10,567 nucleotides of DNA from Bacteroidales bacterium (GTDB lineage: Bacteria; Bacteroidota; Bacteroidia; Bacteroidales; UBA932): assembly GCA_009784635.1 (NCBI GenBank), contig WRBG01000056.1:1-10567 (forward strand), in the 5' to 3' direction. The notes below the pieces were generated by a model. That model was not told where the DNA came from. It was given only the letters and a program-made list of their open reading frames with translations, and did not search any database. The position numbers and the translations under genes are program-made. Shown here piece by piece: positions 1 to 6,575 of the stretch (position 1 is the first letter of the stretch; each line of letters begins with the position of its first letter).

Positions 1-19
1 ATATATGAATTTTTTTTGG

Positions 20-27
20 TATATTTG
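20..27 (+). promoter_or_regulatory. Bacteroidota -7 promoter element for the AAA ATPase gene
   Basis: TATATTTG fits the Bacteroidota sigma-ABfr -7 consensus TAnnTTTG and is followed by CC. It lies about 20 bases before the ATG pair at 47 and 50, in an AT-rich stretch. The matching -33 box would fall at or beyond the window edge, so only half of the promoter can be judged. Confidence 0.55.
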
Positions 28-46
28 CCACGATTAAATTCGGTTT

Positions 47-1606
47 ATGATGCGGTATTTTAACGTAGCGGGACCCTGCCACAGGGGAAAGCATTACATG
101 ATAGAGACCTCCTCACGTCTGCAGGGTGTGGAGCAACTGATTGATATGGAACAATATTTTGTGATTCATGCTGCAAGACAAAGCGGAAAGACAACCTGTC
201 TGTTAGACATGACCCTAAGATTAAACGCTCAAGAAAAATACCATGCGGTTTATTGCTCGCTGGAGGGATTGCAGGGAATCAACGATGCAAAAGAAGGAAT
301 ACCGCTGATTGTTAAGTGCATCAAACAGGCGCTGCATACCTGCAATACTCCTAAGAATGAACTTTTTGCAAAAGATGCCGATTATTCCAATTTTGCCGGA
401 GTCCTACACGTGGAGTTCACAAAATACTGTGGACTGTTAGATAAGCCGTTAATCCTGTTTTTTGACGAGGCCGACTGTCTCTACGGAGATACCATCATTT
501 CCTTTTTGCGTCAATTGCGGTCGGGCTATATAAACAGAATGTTAGCTCCTTTTGTTCATTCCGTGGCTTTGGTCGGCATGAGGAATATCCGCGACTATAA
601 GGCGCTGATACGCTCCGAGAGGGAAACGCTGGGCTCTGCCAGTCCCTTTAATATTGTTACCAAGGCAATGACTTTGAACAATTTTACCAAAGAAGAGGTG
701 GCATCGCTCTACCAACAACACACCAAAGAGACGGGGCAGATTTTTGAGAAGGAAGCGGTTGACATGGTTTACGAACAGACGCAGGGGCAGCCATGGTTGG
801 TCAATGCCATCGCCAGAGAAGTGGTTATCGAAATGTTGGCATTCGACCACACAAAGCCGGTTACGCCGTCTTTGGTCTGGCAGGCCATCCAAACCATCAT
901 CCTGCGCCGCGACACCCACATTGACTCCCTGTTGGAGCGATTAAAAGAGGAGCGGGTACGCAGGGTGATAGAGCCCATGGTGTCGGGAGACGTTTTCTTT
1001 GACCACCTGTCGGACGACTACCAATATGTCACCGATTTAGGGTTGATACACAATATCAAAGGCAAGATTCAGCCCTCTAATCCCATTTATGCCGAGGTGA
1101 TTGCACGTACTTTGAGCTACGATGCACAAGAGACATTTATACTCGAAAAGCCCAACGCCGTCATTCCCGCTTACCTCAAAGAAGGGAAATTAGACGTGGA
1201 TGGCCTGTTGCTGGAGTTTCAGCAATTTTGGCGGGAACACAGCGCGATTTGGCTGGACAGGTTTGCCTATAGAGAGGCGGCTCCCCACCTCATTTTGCAG
1301 GCGTTCTTACAGCGGGTCATCAACGGCGGAGGGGACATTATTCGGGAGATGGCCGCCGGAACGGGGCGCACCGACCTCTGTTTGGTCTATGAAGGGCAAA
1401 AATATCCGATTGAGCTTAAAATCAGAAGGGGAGACAAAACCTTGGCTCAAGGAATCGAGCAGACCATGCAATACATGGACACCTTTGGCTGCACCCAAGG
1501 ATGGTTGGTGATTTTTGACCGCCGGCCCCAAGTGGAATGGGACGATAAAATCTTTGTACAAAAAGAGACCAAAGAGGGAAAAACGGTAACGGTATTTGCG
1601 ATGTAA
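47..1606 (+). CDS. AAA-type ATPase with C-terminal PD-(D/E)XK-like nuclease domain
   Basis: The 519-residue protein opens with a short conserved-looking lead (RYFNVAGPC, then KHYM). A P-loop follows at residues 42-50 (AARQSGKTT), where Ala replaces the first Gly of the usual GxxxxGKT. Walker B is at 135-143 (LILFFDEAD; D140, E141). The middle (about 200-370) resembles the helical and winged-helix lid of STAND/archaeal-type ATPases. The C-terminus carries a nuclease-fold signature: D443, twelve residues, then E456-L-K458, followed by a QxxxYMD-like helix. This architecture is known among Bacteroidota ATP-binding proteins of unknown role; DNA or RNA cleavage, or a toxin/defence role, is inference. 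Start is ATG 47 or the adjacent ATG 50; family memory (MxRxFNxxGPC) slightly favours 50. The gene stands alone, with its own -7 element, and converges on the dipeptidase gene 6 bases away. The first third looks more AT-rich than the rest. No membrane segment or signal peptide. Confidence 0.8.
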   Translation: MMRYFNVAGPCHRGKHYMIETSSRLQGVEQLIDMEQYFVIHAARQSGKTTCLLDMTLRLNAQEKYHAVYCSLEGLQGINDAKEGIPLIVKCIKQALHTCNTPKNELFAKDADYSNFAGVLHVEFTKYCGLLDKPLILFFDEADCLYGDTIISFLRQLRSGYINRMLAPFVHSVALVGMRNIRDYKALIRSERETLGSASPFNIVTKAMTLNNFTKEEVASLYQQHTKETGQIFEKEAVDMVYEQTQGQPWLVNAIAREVVIEMLAFDHTKPVTPSLVWQAIQTIILRRDTHIDSLLERLKEERVRRVIEPMVSGDVFFDHLSDDYQYVTDLGLIHNIKGKIQPSNPIYAEVIARTLSYDAQETFILEKPNAVIPAYLKEGKLDVDGLLLEFQQFWREHSAIWLDRFAYREAAPHLILQAFLQRVINGGGDIIREMAAGTGRTDLCLVYEGQKYPIELKIRRGDKTLAQGIEQTMQYMDTFGCTQGWLVIFDRRPQVEWDDKIFVQKETKEGKTVTVFAM

Positions 1607-1612
1607 GCCTGT

Positions 1613-2317
1613 CTATATCGCCACGTCAAAATCAAAATAGGTATTGGGAAAAGGCTCTCCGACTAAGGTGTAGTGCCACCATTCTTCTCTATAATGCCTA
1701 AACCCGTGCCGGAGCATGGCGCTCTTTAGCAACTCTCGGTTGGCGGTTTGTTCCTCGGTAATCAAATCGGTACCGTGGCCGGACTTGGGACCAAAAAAGT
1801 CAAACGGCGTTCCCATATCCAACTCTTGACCGCTGCGGATATCTACCAAAGTCAGGTCTACAACGCTGCCTCGGCTGTGTCCCGACCTTTCGGCAATATA
1901 TCCCAATTCAAAAAGTTTTGACTTATCTATGTCGGGGTAAAAGGCCTGCCTGTAGACGGTGTCCTGCAAATCTTTGGCCCAACGCACAAAATGTTGAACC
2001 GCCTTTTGCGGACGATAGGCGTCAAATATCTTGAGCAGGTAGCCTTGGGCTTTAAGTTCATCGCTGACCTTCTTTAAGGCTTGGGCGGCCTCTGCGCTCA
2101 ACACGGCCGTGGGCGCACAATAGCCGTCTACCCTTGCGCCTACAAAATTGTAGGTACTGTAGTAGCGAATGTCTAACAGAACATCCGGTATCAAGTCCGA
2201 GATATAAACAAAACCTTGGGGGAGGACATCCCTGCGGCCGGCTTCCTGCGCAAGTGCGAGGGCACAGAAAACTGTAATCAGTGCAAAGCAAGTAATTTTT
2301 TGATGGTATTTTTTCAT
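1613..2317 (-). CDS. ddpX: Secreted D-alanyl-D-alanine dipeptidase (VanX/DdpX type, peptidase M15D)
   Basis: Zinc dipeptidase expected to hydrolyse D-Ala-D-Ala in the periplasm. From the ATG at 2317 the protein has 234 residues and begins with a clear signal peptide (MKK, a hydrophobic core, then ALALAQ at about 20-24). The family signature SGHSRGSVVD carries zinc ligands H147 and D154; E212-W-W-H215 provides the catalytic Glu and third ligand; DAYRP carries the Arg (R102) equivalent to VanX R71. An ATG at 2338 would extend the frame by 7 residues, but it lies inside the -7 promoter element at 2336-2343 and would mask the signal peptide, so 2317 is preferred. The gene follows the HhH gene by 43 bases. 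No vanH, vanA, vanR or vanS is present, so the role is probably peptide salvage or wall recycling rather than vancomycin resistance. The exact orthologue name is uncertain. Confidence 0.88.
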   Translation of the reverse strand: MKKYHQKITCFALITVFCALALAQEAGRRDVLPQGFVYISDLIPDVLLDIRYYSTYNFVGARVDGYCAPTAVLSAEAAQALKKVSDELKAQGYLLKIFDAYRPQKAVQHFVRWAKDLQDTVYRQAFYPDIDKSKLFELGYIAERSGHSRGSVVDLTLVDIRSGQELDMGTPFDFFGPKSGHGTDLITEEQTANRELLKSAMLRHGFRHYREEWWHYTLVGEPFPNTYFDFDVAI

Positions 2318-2335
2318 TCTTCTGCTATTTACGGG

Positions 2336-2343
2336 CAAATATA
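2336..2343 (-). promoter_or_regulatory. -7 promoter element upstream of the dipeptidase gene
   Basis: On the minus strand this reads TATATTTG followed by C, a full match to the Bacteroidota TAnnTTTG element, ending 18 bases before the ATG at 2317. A CTTG at 2369-2366 lies 22 bases upstream and could serve as a slightly distant -33 box, inside the end of the HhH gene. It suggests the dipeptidase can be transcribed apart from the rsmI-HhH unit, and it rules against the ATG at 2338. Confidence 0.55.
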
Positions 2344-2360
2344 AGGAATTATCCTATACC

Positions 2361-3323
2361 TCACTCAAGATAATATTCCAACCATTGGGCCTGTCGGGTA
2401 TTGATGATGTTGCGCCGCAGCAAAGAGGGCAATGTACAGACGGTGTCGCCCAACTGCTCCCGATAATGCACAATCCAACGGGCGGCGTAGGGGCCGATGT
2501 AGGGGTGTTTGCCCAAAGTGGACTGGTCGGCGCGCCTCATGTCCATCTTGCGAACCAGACTGTGGTCAATGTCTACTTGAAGGGCAAACAGGGCAAAGCG
2601 CTCCTCGTCCATGCCCTCCACCTCCAACAATTGCTCTACCGCTACAAACCCGCCTAAACGCTCCCGGTAATGCACAATCCTCTGCGCATAATAAGGCCCG
2701 ATTCCGCGTAATCTTTGAAGGCGGGAGGTGTCGGCTCCGTTTATTTCTATCAGTTCCCACCGGGACGAGGTTCTTTGTGGCGGAGTGGTTGGGGACAGAT
2801 TGGCTGGGGGCGAGGGCAGAGGAGAAGAAGGCTGGGGCGGATTGTCTGGAAGTGGATTGGCCAAAGGTGGATTGGTTGGGGGCGAGGCCGAAGGCGAAGC
2901 CGAGGCCGTCCGGGGAGTCGGTTCAATCCGTATGTAGGGCAGCAGTCTTTGGTACATTTGCTCCGAGACCACGTAGGCCCGACTGAAGTCTTCCGGTTTG
3001 CGAAACACGGCCCCCGAATTTCGGTACCGGAGCAATGACGCGGTCTGGCCCGACGAAAAGCCAAGCCTACGGAACCCCGCCGAATCCAAGGTATTGGGGT
3101 CAAAGGCAAACGGCGCGGAGCCTTCCGACTCCCGATTCCCCTCCTCCTGCCCTCCCCTCCTTTCCCAAGTCCTCTGCTCCGGAGCAAAATCCGCGGGCGC
3201 GGGCAACACCACCGGCGCCGGCGCAAACAGCATCCTAATAATAACCACCAACAGCGCCAACACCACAATACCCAAGGCATCTCGCTGCTGAACATTCCAC
3301 CTCCTCTTTTCTTTCGCACACAT
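2361..3323 (-). CDS. Membrane-anchored helix-hairpin-helix (ComEA-like) protein
   Basis: A 320-residue protein with a basic N-terminus and one membrane segment at about residues 17-34, then an acidic/polar stretch. Three HhH-like segments follow: one at about 74-113 (FDPNTLDSAGFRRLGFS, then KPEDF), a better one at about 192-236 (EINGADTSRLQRLRGIGP, then AQRIVHYRERLGGF), and a third at about 260-298 (DMRRADQSTLGKHPYIGP, then WIVHYREQLG). HhH motifs bind DNA backbone non-specifically; with the anchor, the protein probably presents them in the periplasm, as ComEA does in DNA uptake. Whether this organism takes up DNA is not shown. Residues about 139-185 form a linker of Ser, Pro, Asn and Leu, encoded by repetitive GC-rich DNA. 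The gene starts 15 bases after the rsmI stop, with an A-rich leader and no clear promoter of its own, so it is probably cotranscribed with rsmI. The gene is intact. Confidence 0.85.
   Translation of the reverse strand: MCAKEKRRWNVQQRDALGIVVLALLVVIIRMLFAPAPVVLPAPADFAPEQRTWERRGGQEEGNRESEGSAPFAFDPNTLDSAGFRRLGFSSGQTASLLRYRNSGAVFRKPEDFSRAYVVSEQMYQRLLPYIRIEPTPRTASASPSASPPTNPPLANPLPDNPPQPSSPLPSPPANLSPTTPPQRTSSRWELIEINGADTSRLQRLRGIGPYYAQRIVHYRERLGGFVAVEQLLEVEGMDEERFALFALQVDIDHSLVRKMDMRRADQSTLGKHPYIGPYAARWIVHYREQLGDTVCTLPSLLRRNIINTRQAQWLEYYLE
2780..2910. repeat. Low-complexity GC-rich tract encoding the proline-rich linker
   Basis: The tract repeats GATTGG- and GGGGGCGAGG-type units; for example 2798-2816 and 2870-2888 are close copies (ATTGGCTGGGGGCGAGG against ATTGGTTGGGGGCGAGG). 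On the coding (minus) strand this gives Pro-Leu/Asn-Pro and Ala-Ser-Pro units. Such DNA can change length by slippage, so the linker is likely variable between strains. Confidence 0.6.
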
Positions 3324-3338
3324 ATTTTATGTAGATAT

Positions 3339-4019
3339 TTATTCTTTACCCTTTACCACTATGACTATCTCCCCCTTGGGCGGATGCGCCCGGTACCAAA
3401 CAGCCAGCTCACTCAAGCTGCCCCGCCGATGCTCCTCAAACTTTTTAGAAAGTTCCCGACAAACGCAGACGCTCCGTTCCGACCCCAAAAAGAGGGCCAA
3501 ATCTAATAAAGTTTTAACCAAACGGTGCGGCGATTCGTAAAAAATCATCGTTCGCTCCTCATCCGCTAAAAATTTAAATTTTTTCTGACGCCCTTTTTTG
3601 ACCGGCAAGAAGCCCTCAAATACAAAACGATCAGCAGGAAACCCCGAATTTACCAAAGCCGGAATTAGGGCCGTAGCTCCGGGCAGACATTCTACCGCTA
3701 CCCCCCGCTCCAAACAGGTACGCACCAACAAAAAGCCCGGGTCGGAAATGCTCGGCGTGCCCGCATCGCTAATCAACGCCACACAACAGCCCGTTTCTAT
3801 TTTCTTTGCAATCGCCTCCACGCTTTTATGTTCGTTGAATTTATGGTGGGATTGCATGGGGGTATGCACCTGATAATGCCGGAGCAGCACAGAGCTGGTG
3901 CGGGTATCCTCGGCCAAAATCAAATCCACCTCCTTTAGGATGTGCAAGGCCCGCAGCGTAATATCTTCGAGGTTGCCAATCGGCGTAGGAACTATGTAAA
4001 GTTTGCTTATCTTTGCCAC
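3339..4019 (-). CDS. rsmI: 16S rRNA (cytidine(1402)-2'-O)-methyltransferase RsmI
   Basis: SAM-dependent methyltransferase of the tetrapyrrole-methylase fold that 2'-O-methylates C1402 of 16S rRNA in the decoding centre. Diagnostic segments, numbered from the GTG at 4019, are LYIVPTPIGNLEDIT (7-21), AEDTRTS (36-42), a QSHHKFNEH stretch (56-64), LISDAGTPSISDPGFLLVR (82-100) and CLPGATALIPAL (111-122). The C-terminus ends in GEIVIVVKGKE. Length (226 residues) fits the family. The start is uncertain: ATG at 4034 gives 231 residues, but a perfect TACCTTTG promoter element covers 4031-4024 just after it, so transcripts from that element could only use GTG 4019, almost without a leader. ATG 4034 would need an upstream promoter inside tdk. 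First gene of a leftward unit with the HhH gene, divergent from tdk. Confidence 0.93.
   Translation of the reverse strand: MAKISKLYIVPTPIGNLEDITLRALHILKEVDLILAEDTRTSSVLLRHYQVHTPMQSHHKFNEHKSVEAIAKKIETGCCVALISDAGTPSISDPGFLLVRTCLERGVAVECLPGATALIPALVNSGFPADRFVFEGFLPVKKGRQKKFKFLADEERTMIFYESPHRLVKTLLDLALFLGSERSVCVCRELSKKFEEHRRGSLSELAVWYRAHPPKGEIVIVVKGKE
4008..4015 (+). promoter_or_regulatory. -7 promoter element for tdk-alr
   Basis: TATCTTTG, followed by C, is a full match to the Bacteroidota TAnnTTTG element, placed 35 bases before the tdk ATG at 4051. No convincing TTG/TTTG box lies 19-21 bases upstream. It is the left half of an imperfect inverted repeat with the rsmI element at 4023-4031. Confidence 0.5.
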
Positions 4020-4022
4020 CCT

Positions 4023-4031
4023 GCAAAGGTA
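4023..4031 (-). promoter_or_regulatory. -7 promoter element for rsmI
   Basis: On the minus strand this reads TACCTTTGC, a full consensus match. A start point about 4-7 bases downstream would fall at or near the GTG at 4019-4017, giving a nearly leaderless rsmI transcript. It faces the tdk element at 4008-4016 across six bases, and 8 of 9 positions are complementary, so it may also be half of a palindromic operator. Confidence 0.45.
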
Positions 4032-4050
4032 CATAAAATTCCAACCACCT

Positions 4051-4614
4051 ATGTTTTTAGAAAGTGCCAGCCAAAGAGGATGGATAGAGGTAATCTGCGG
4101 GTCAATGTTTTCCGGAAAGACCGAGGAATTGATTCGGAGGCTGAGGCGTGCCTATTTCGCCCGCCAGCGCGTAGAAATCTTTAAACCCGTACTCGATGTG
4201 CGCTACTCCGCAGAGGATGTAGTCTCCCACGACTCCCACAGCATCCGTTCCACTCCGGTGGATTCGTCCGGCAATATTTTACTCCTCACCGGCGATGTAG
4301 ACGTAGTGGGCATAGACGAGGCCCAATTCTTTGACGCCAATATCGTCTCCGTATGCAAGGAATTAGCCGACCGCGGCATCCGCGTGGTAGTCGCCGGACT
4401 CGATATGGACTACTTGGGAAAACCCTTTGGCCCCATGCCCCAACTGATGGCTACCGCGGAATACCTTACCAAAGTACACGCCATCTGCGTCCGTTGCGGC
4501 AACTTGGCCCACCACTCCCACCGCCTCACCTCCAACAATAAATTAGTCGTACTGGGAGAACAGGACACCTATGAACCTTTATGCAGGCATTGTTTCAACA
4601 AGATTGTCCCATAA
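4051..4614 (+). CDS. tdk: Thymidine kinase (type II, TK1-like)
   Basis: Phosphorylates thymidine to dTMP with ATP in the cytosolic pyrimidine salvage pathway. From ATG 4051 the protein is 187 residues, normal for the family. Visible motifs are the P-loop GSMFSGKT (17-24), the catalytic-base segment IDEAQFF (88-94, E90), the SHDSHSIRST stretch typical of Bacteroidota Tdk, the substrate lasso region after MDYLG, and a structural zinc site from C146-x2-C149 and C178-x2-C181. The frame is open upstream to an ATG at 4003, but that would add 16 residues unlike the family and would lie before the -7 element, so 4051 is preferred. alr follows after 3 bases, so the two are probably one transcript. The gene is intact. 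Confidence 0.95.
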   Translation: MFLESASQRGWIEVICGSMFSGKTEELIRRLRRAYFARQRVEIFKPVLDVRYSAEDVVSHDSHSIRSTPVDSSGNILLLTGDVDVVGIDEAQFFDANIVSVCKELADRGIRVVVAGLDMDYLGKPFGPMPQLMATAEYLTKVHAICVRCGNLAHHSHRLTSNNKLVVLGEQDTYEPLCRHCFNKIVP

Positions 4615-4617
4615 AAT

Positions 4618-5739
4618 ATGTCTATCCCCAATCAGCCCCTTACCCACACCCAGCTGCTGGTGCATGTAGGCCACATTGCCCACAACCTTCATTATTTTCG
4701 CTCCTTTTTAAAACCGACTACCAAACTCATGGCTTTGGTAAAGGCCAACGCCTACGGCCACGGAGCCACGGGACTCTCCCTCGTTTTGGAGCGCCTCCGC
4801 TTGGCCGACTCTTTGGGGGTAGCCTTCCCTTGCGAAGGCATCGAATTGAGGAAAGCGGGGGTCAGCCTCCCCATCACCGTACTCACCCCCGGCTACGGAA
4901 CTTTTGGAGACCTCATCGCCCACGACCTGCAACCCGAAATACACACTTTTGAAGCCCTGCTGGCTTATGCCCAAGCCGCCAAAGACAAGGGTCGGGCACG
5001 CCTGCCTTTTCATTTAGCCATAGATTCCGGTATGCACCGCGTAGGCTTTGAGTCCGCCCAAATTCCCGAACTCATCCAATACCTCAAAAATAATCCCTAC
5101 CTCTCCCCCGCATCCGTCTTTTCCCACCTTGCCGCCGCCGACGAAGCTCGGCACGATGCCTTTACCCAAGGCCAAATCGACCTTTTTGACCAAATCAGCG
5201 GACAAATATGCGACGCCCTGCCCCATCCGGTAATGCGTCATATTTTAAACTCGGCCGGAACGGAACGCTTTGCCCACGCTCAGTTCGACATGGTGCGCAT
5301 CGGCATTGGCATGTACGGAACCAGCGCGGTAGATGCTGCCTTGCTGCGTCATCCCTCCTCTTTGCAATGCCCCGTCATCCAAATCAAAGACATTCCTTTT
5401 GGCGATACCGTAGGCTATGGCCGGCACGGCAAAACCCCCGACGGGCCTAAACGCATAGCCACCCTCCCCATAGGCTACGCAGACGGCATAGACCGCCGGT
5501 TAAGCAGGGGAACAGGACATTTTATGGTAAACGGAGTATTGGCGCCTACCATCGGAAATATCTGTATGGATATGTGTATGATTGACATTAGCCACATAGA
5601 CGCTAAGGCCGGCGATACCGTTACCCTTTTTGGAGGTCCGCCCGCCCTTACGGCCATCGATTGGGCCCAAACCTTAGGCACCATATCCTACGAAATCTAT
5701 ACCTCTATAGGCCAACGGGTACAACGGGTATACATCTAA
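4618..5739 (+). CDS. alr: Alanine racemase
   Basis: PLP enzyme converting L-alanine to D-alanine in the cytosol for peptidoglycan synthesis. The 373-residue length is that of the stand-alone enzyme. The PLP lysine is K42 in ALVKANAYGHG. R141 lies in DSGMHRVGF, and the second catalytic residue Y267 is in DTVGYGRHG. RIGIGMYG (227-234) and LPIGYADG (283-290) are family motifs, as is GNICMDMCMID (313-323). Many Bacteroidota carry a MurF-Alr fusion; this copy lacks a MurF part and has no room for one, since tdk ends only 3 bases upstream. ATG 4618 is the only reasonable start. The last 35 bases overlap the tail of the DUF1460 gene on the other strand, and the C-terminal QRVQRV is encoded by a perfect 9-base tandem repeat. 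Confidence 0.95.
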   Translation: MSIPNQPLTHTQLLVHVGHIAHNLHYFRSFLKPTTKLMALVKANAYGHGATGLSLVLERLRLADSLGVAFPCEGIELRKAGVSLPITVLTPGYGTFGDLIAHDLQPEIHTFEALLAYAQAAKDKGRARLPFHLAIDSGMHRVGFESAQIPELIQYLKNNPYLSPASVFSHLAAADEARHDAFTQGQIDLFDQISGQICDALPHPVMRHILNSAGTERFAHAQFDMVRIGIGMYGTSAVDAALLRHPSSLQCPVIQIKDIPFGDTVGYGRHGKTPDGPKRIATLPIGYADGIDRRLSRGTGHFMVNGVLAPTIGNICMDMCMIDISHIDAKAGDTVTLFGGPPALTAIDWAQTLGTISYEIYTSIGQRVQRVYI

Positions 5740-6574
5740 GCACTATAATACCCGTATTTGTTCTGATTCCCGCGCAATAATCGCTCAAAGACTGGGCGTC
5801 AACCACCACCTTTTTTTCGGTCGAGGAGGCGTGAATAAAGCCAAGTTCTCCGTTTTGCCAATAAGCAATGCCTATGTGGGATATATCCATGCCCTCCGTG
5901 GAAGTGGTAAAACCAATAATGTCTCCGCTTTTAATATGCTCTTGATGCCGCTTTATCTCCTGTTTGGGAATGTAATAATACCCCCCGCGGGTATTTACGC
6001 GCTCCTCTACCTGCCGCATAAAGGCCACCCGGTCGGGATAACCCTTTAAATGCCTGTACGCATCGGAGCGGGACGACATAAAAGAGAGCTTTAGATGCAG
6101 GGGTTTGCCTCCCGCCAAGCGGGTTACATCTTCTACTATGCCTGTATCTATATTATCTGCCATCCAGTCGCTGGTATAATGAAGACGGGAGGTGTAGCCA
6201 TCTATTACTCCCCCGCGGTAGCGAATCCCTTGCAACTGCCGGCAATAGGAGTCAAAGTCGGGAGTTCCCGCCGCTACAACACGGCTCAAGGCTACGCAGG
6301 TTTCCATAAAAGTCATGCAATCCAGCTCCCGCAGGTTAATAATCAAGCGTTCCTCGTCGCCAACCTCTAAAGTATGCCCCACGTAAGGGGTGTTTAAAAA
6401 GAATCGGGCCGTATTAATCAGCAAATCGTTAAAATCCAATTTATCTGCTGCTTTTATCTGAGCAAAATAATTTTGGACAATTTGCCTGTCTCGAGACATG
6501 TCGGCGCTAAACTGGGCGAACAAGCTCCCGGAAAACAAGGTCAAAATCAATAAAATTGCATTTTTTTTCATCAT
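5705..6574 (-). CDS. Secreted DUF1460 family cell-wall amidase (NlpC/P60-like)
   Basis: A 289-residue protein with a signal peptide (MMKKNAILLI, a hydrophobic core, then SLFAQ at 17-21), hence periplasmic or, less likely, exported further. DUF1460 proteins are papain-fold N-acetylmuramoyl-L-alanine amidase-like enzymes of Bacteroidota. The likely catalytic Cys86 is in RELDCMTF, with His233 in DISHIGIAY and His248 in GFIHAS as candidates for the rest of the site. The assignment of these histidines is inference from the motifs. The start is one of two adjacent ATGs (6574, 6571), 1 base after the holA stop, so translation is probably coupled to holA. The C-terminus after GIIVLR is an eight-to-nine-residue tail (CIPVVPVGL), all read from the strand opposite the end of alr. 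Its substrate would be muropeptides or wall peptides. The gene is intact. Confidence 0.87.
   Translation of the reverse strand: MMKKNAILLILTLFSGSLFAQFSADMSRDRQIVQNYFAQIKAADKLDFNDLLINTARFFLNTPYVGHTLEVGDEERLIINLRELDCMTFMETCVALSRVVAAGTPDFDSYCRQLQGIRYRGGVIDGYTSRLHYTSDWMADNIDTGIVEDVTRLAGGKPLHLKLSFMSSRSDAYRHLKGYPDRVAFMRQVEERVNTRGGYYYIPKQEIKRHQEHIKSGDIIGFTTSTEGMDISHIGIAYWQNGELGFIHASSTEKKVVVDAQSLSDYCAGIRTNTGIIVLRCIPVVPVGL
5713..5730. repeat. Perfect 9-base tandem duplication at the alr/DUF1460 overlap
   Basis: CAACGGGTA occurs twice in direct tandem (5713-5721 and 5722-5730). It encodes Gln-Arg-Val twice at the end of Alr and part of the PVVPV tail of the DUF1460 protein on the other strand. Because it is in frame for both genes, a gain or loss of one unit would keep both stop codons. 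Confidence 0.7.
5724..5755. terminator. Possible weak bidirectional hairpin at the convergent alr/DUF1460 end
   Basis: ACGGGTAT (5724-5731) and ATACCCGT (5748-5755) form a perfect 8-base stem with a 16-base loop that contains the alr stop codon. No long T tract follows on either strand, so it is a weak candidate for an intrinsic terminator. It is the only inverted repeat seen at a convergent junction here; none was found between 1606 and 1613. Confidence 0.3.
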
Positions 6575-6575
6575 C

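Noticed and set aside
1600..1640. Terminator sought at the convergent ATPase/dipeptidase junction
   Set aside because: The gap is only 6 bases and I could not find an inverted repeat with a following T tract on either strand.
1613..2338. VanX homology taken as a vancomycin-resistance cluster
   Set aside because: No vanH, vanA, vanR or vanS is nearby, the protein carries a signal peptide unlike cytoplasmic VanX, and a Gram-negative Bacteroidota host points to a DdpX-like salvage role.
2432..3319. Several long open frames on both strands over the HhH gene (for example 2432-2986 plus and 2750-3319 minus)
   Set aside because: They are rich in Arg, Gly, Pro and Trp, as expected for wrong frames of GC-rich repetitive DNA, and the HhH frame explains the region completely.
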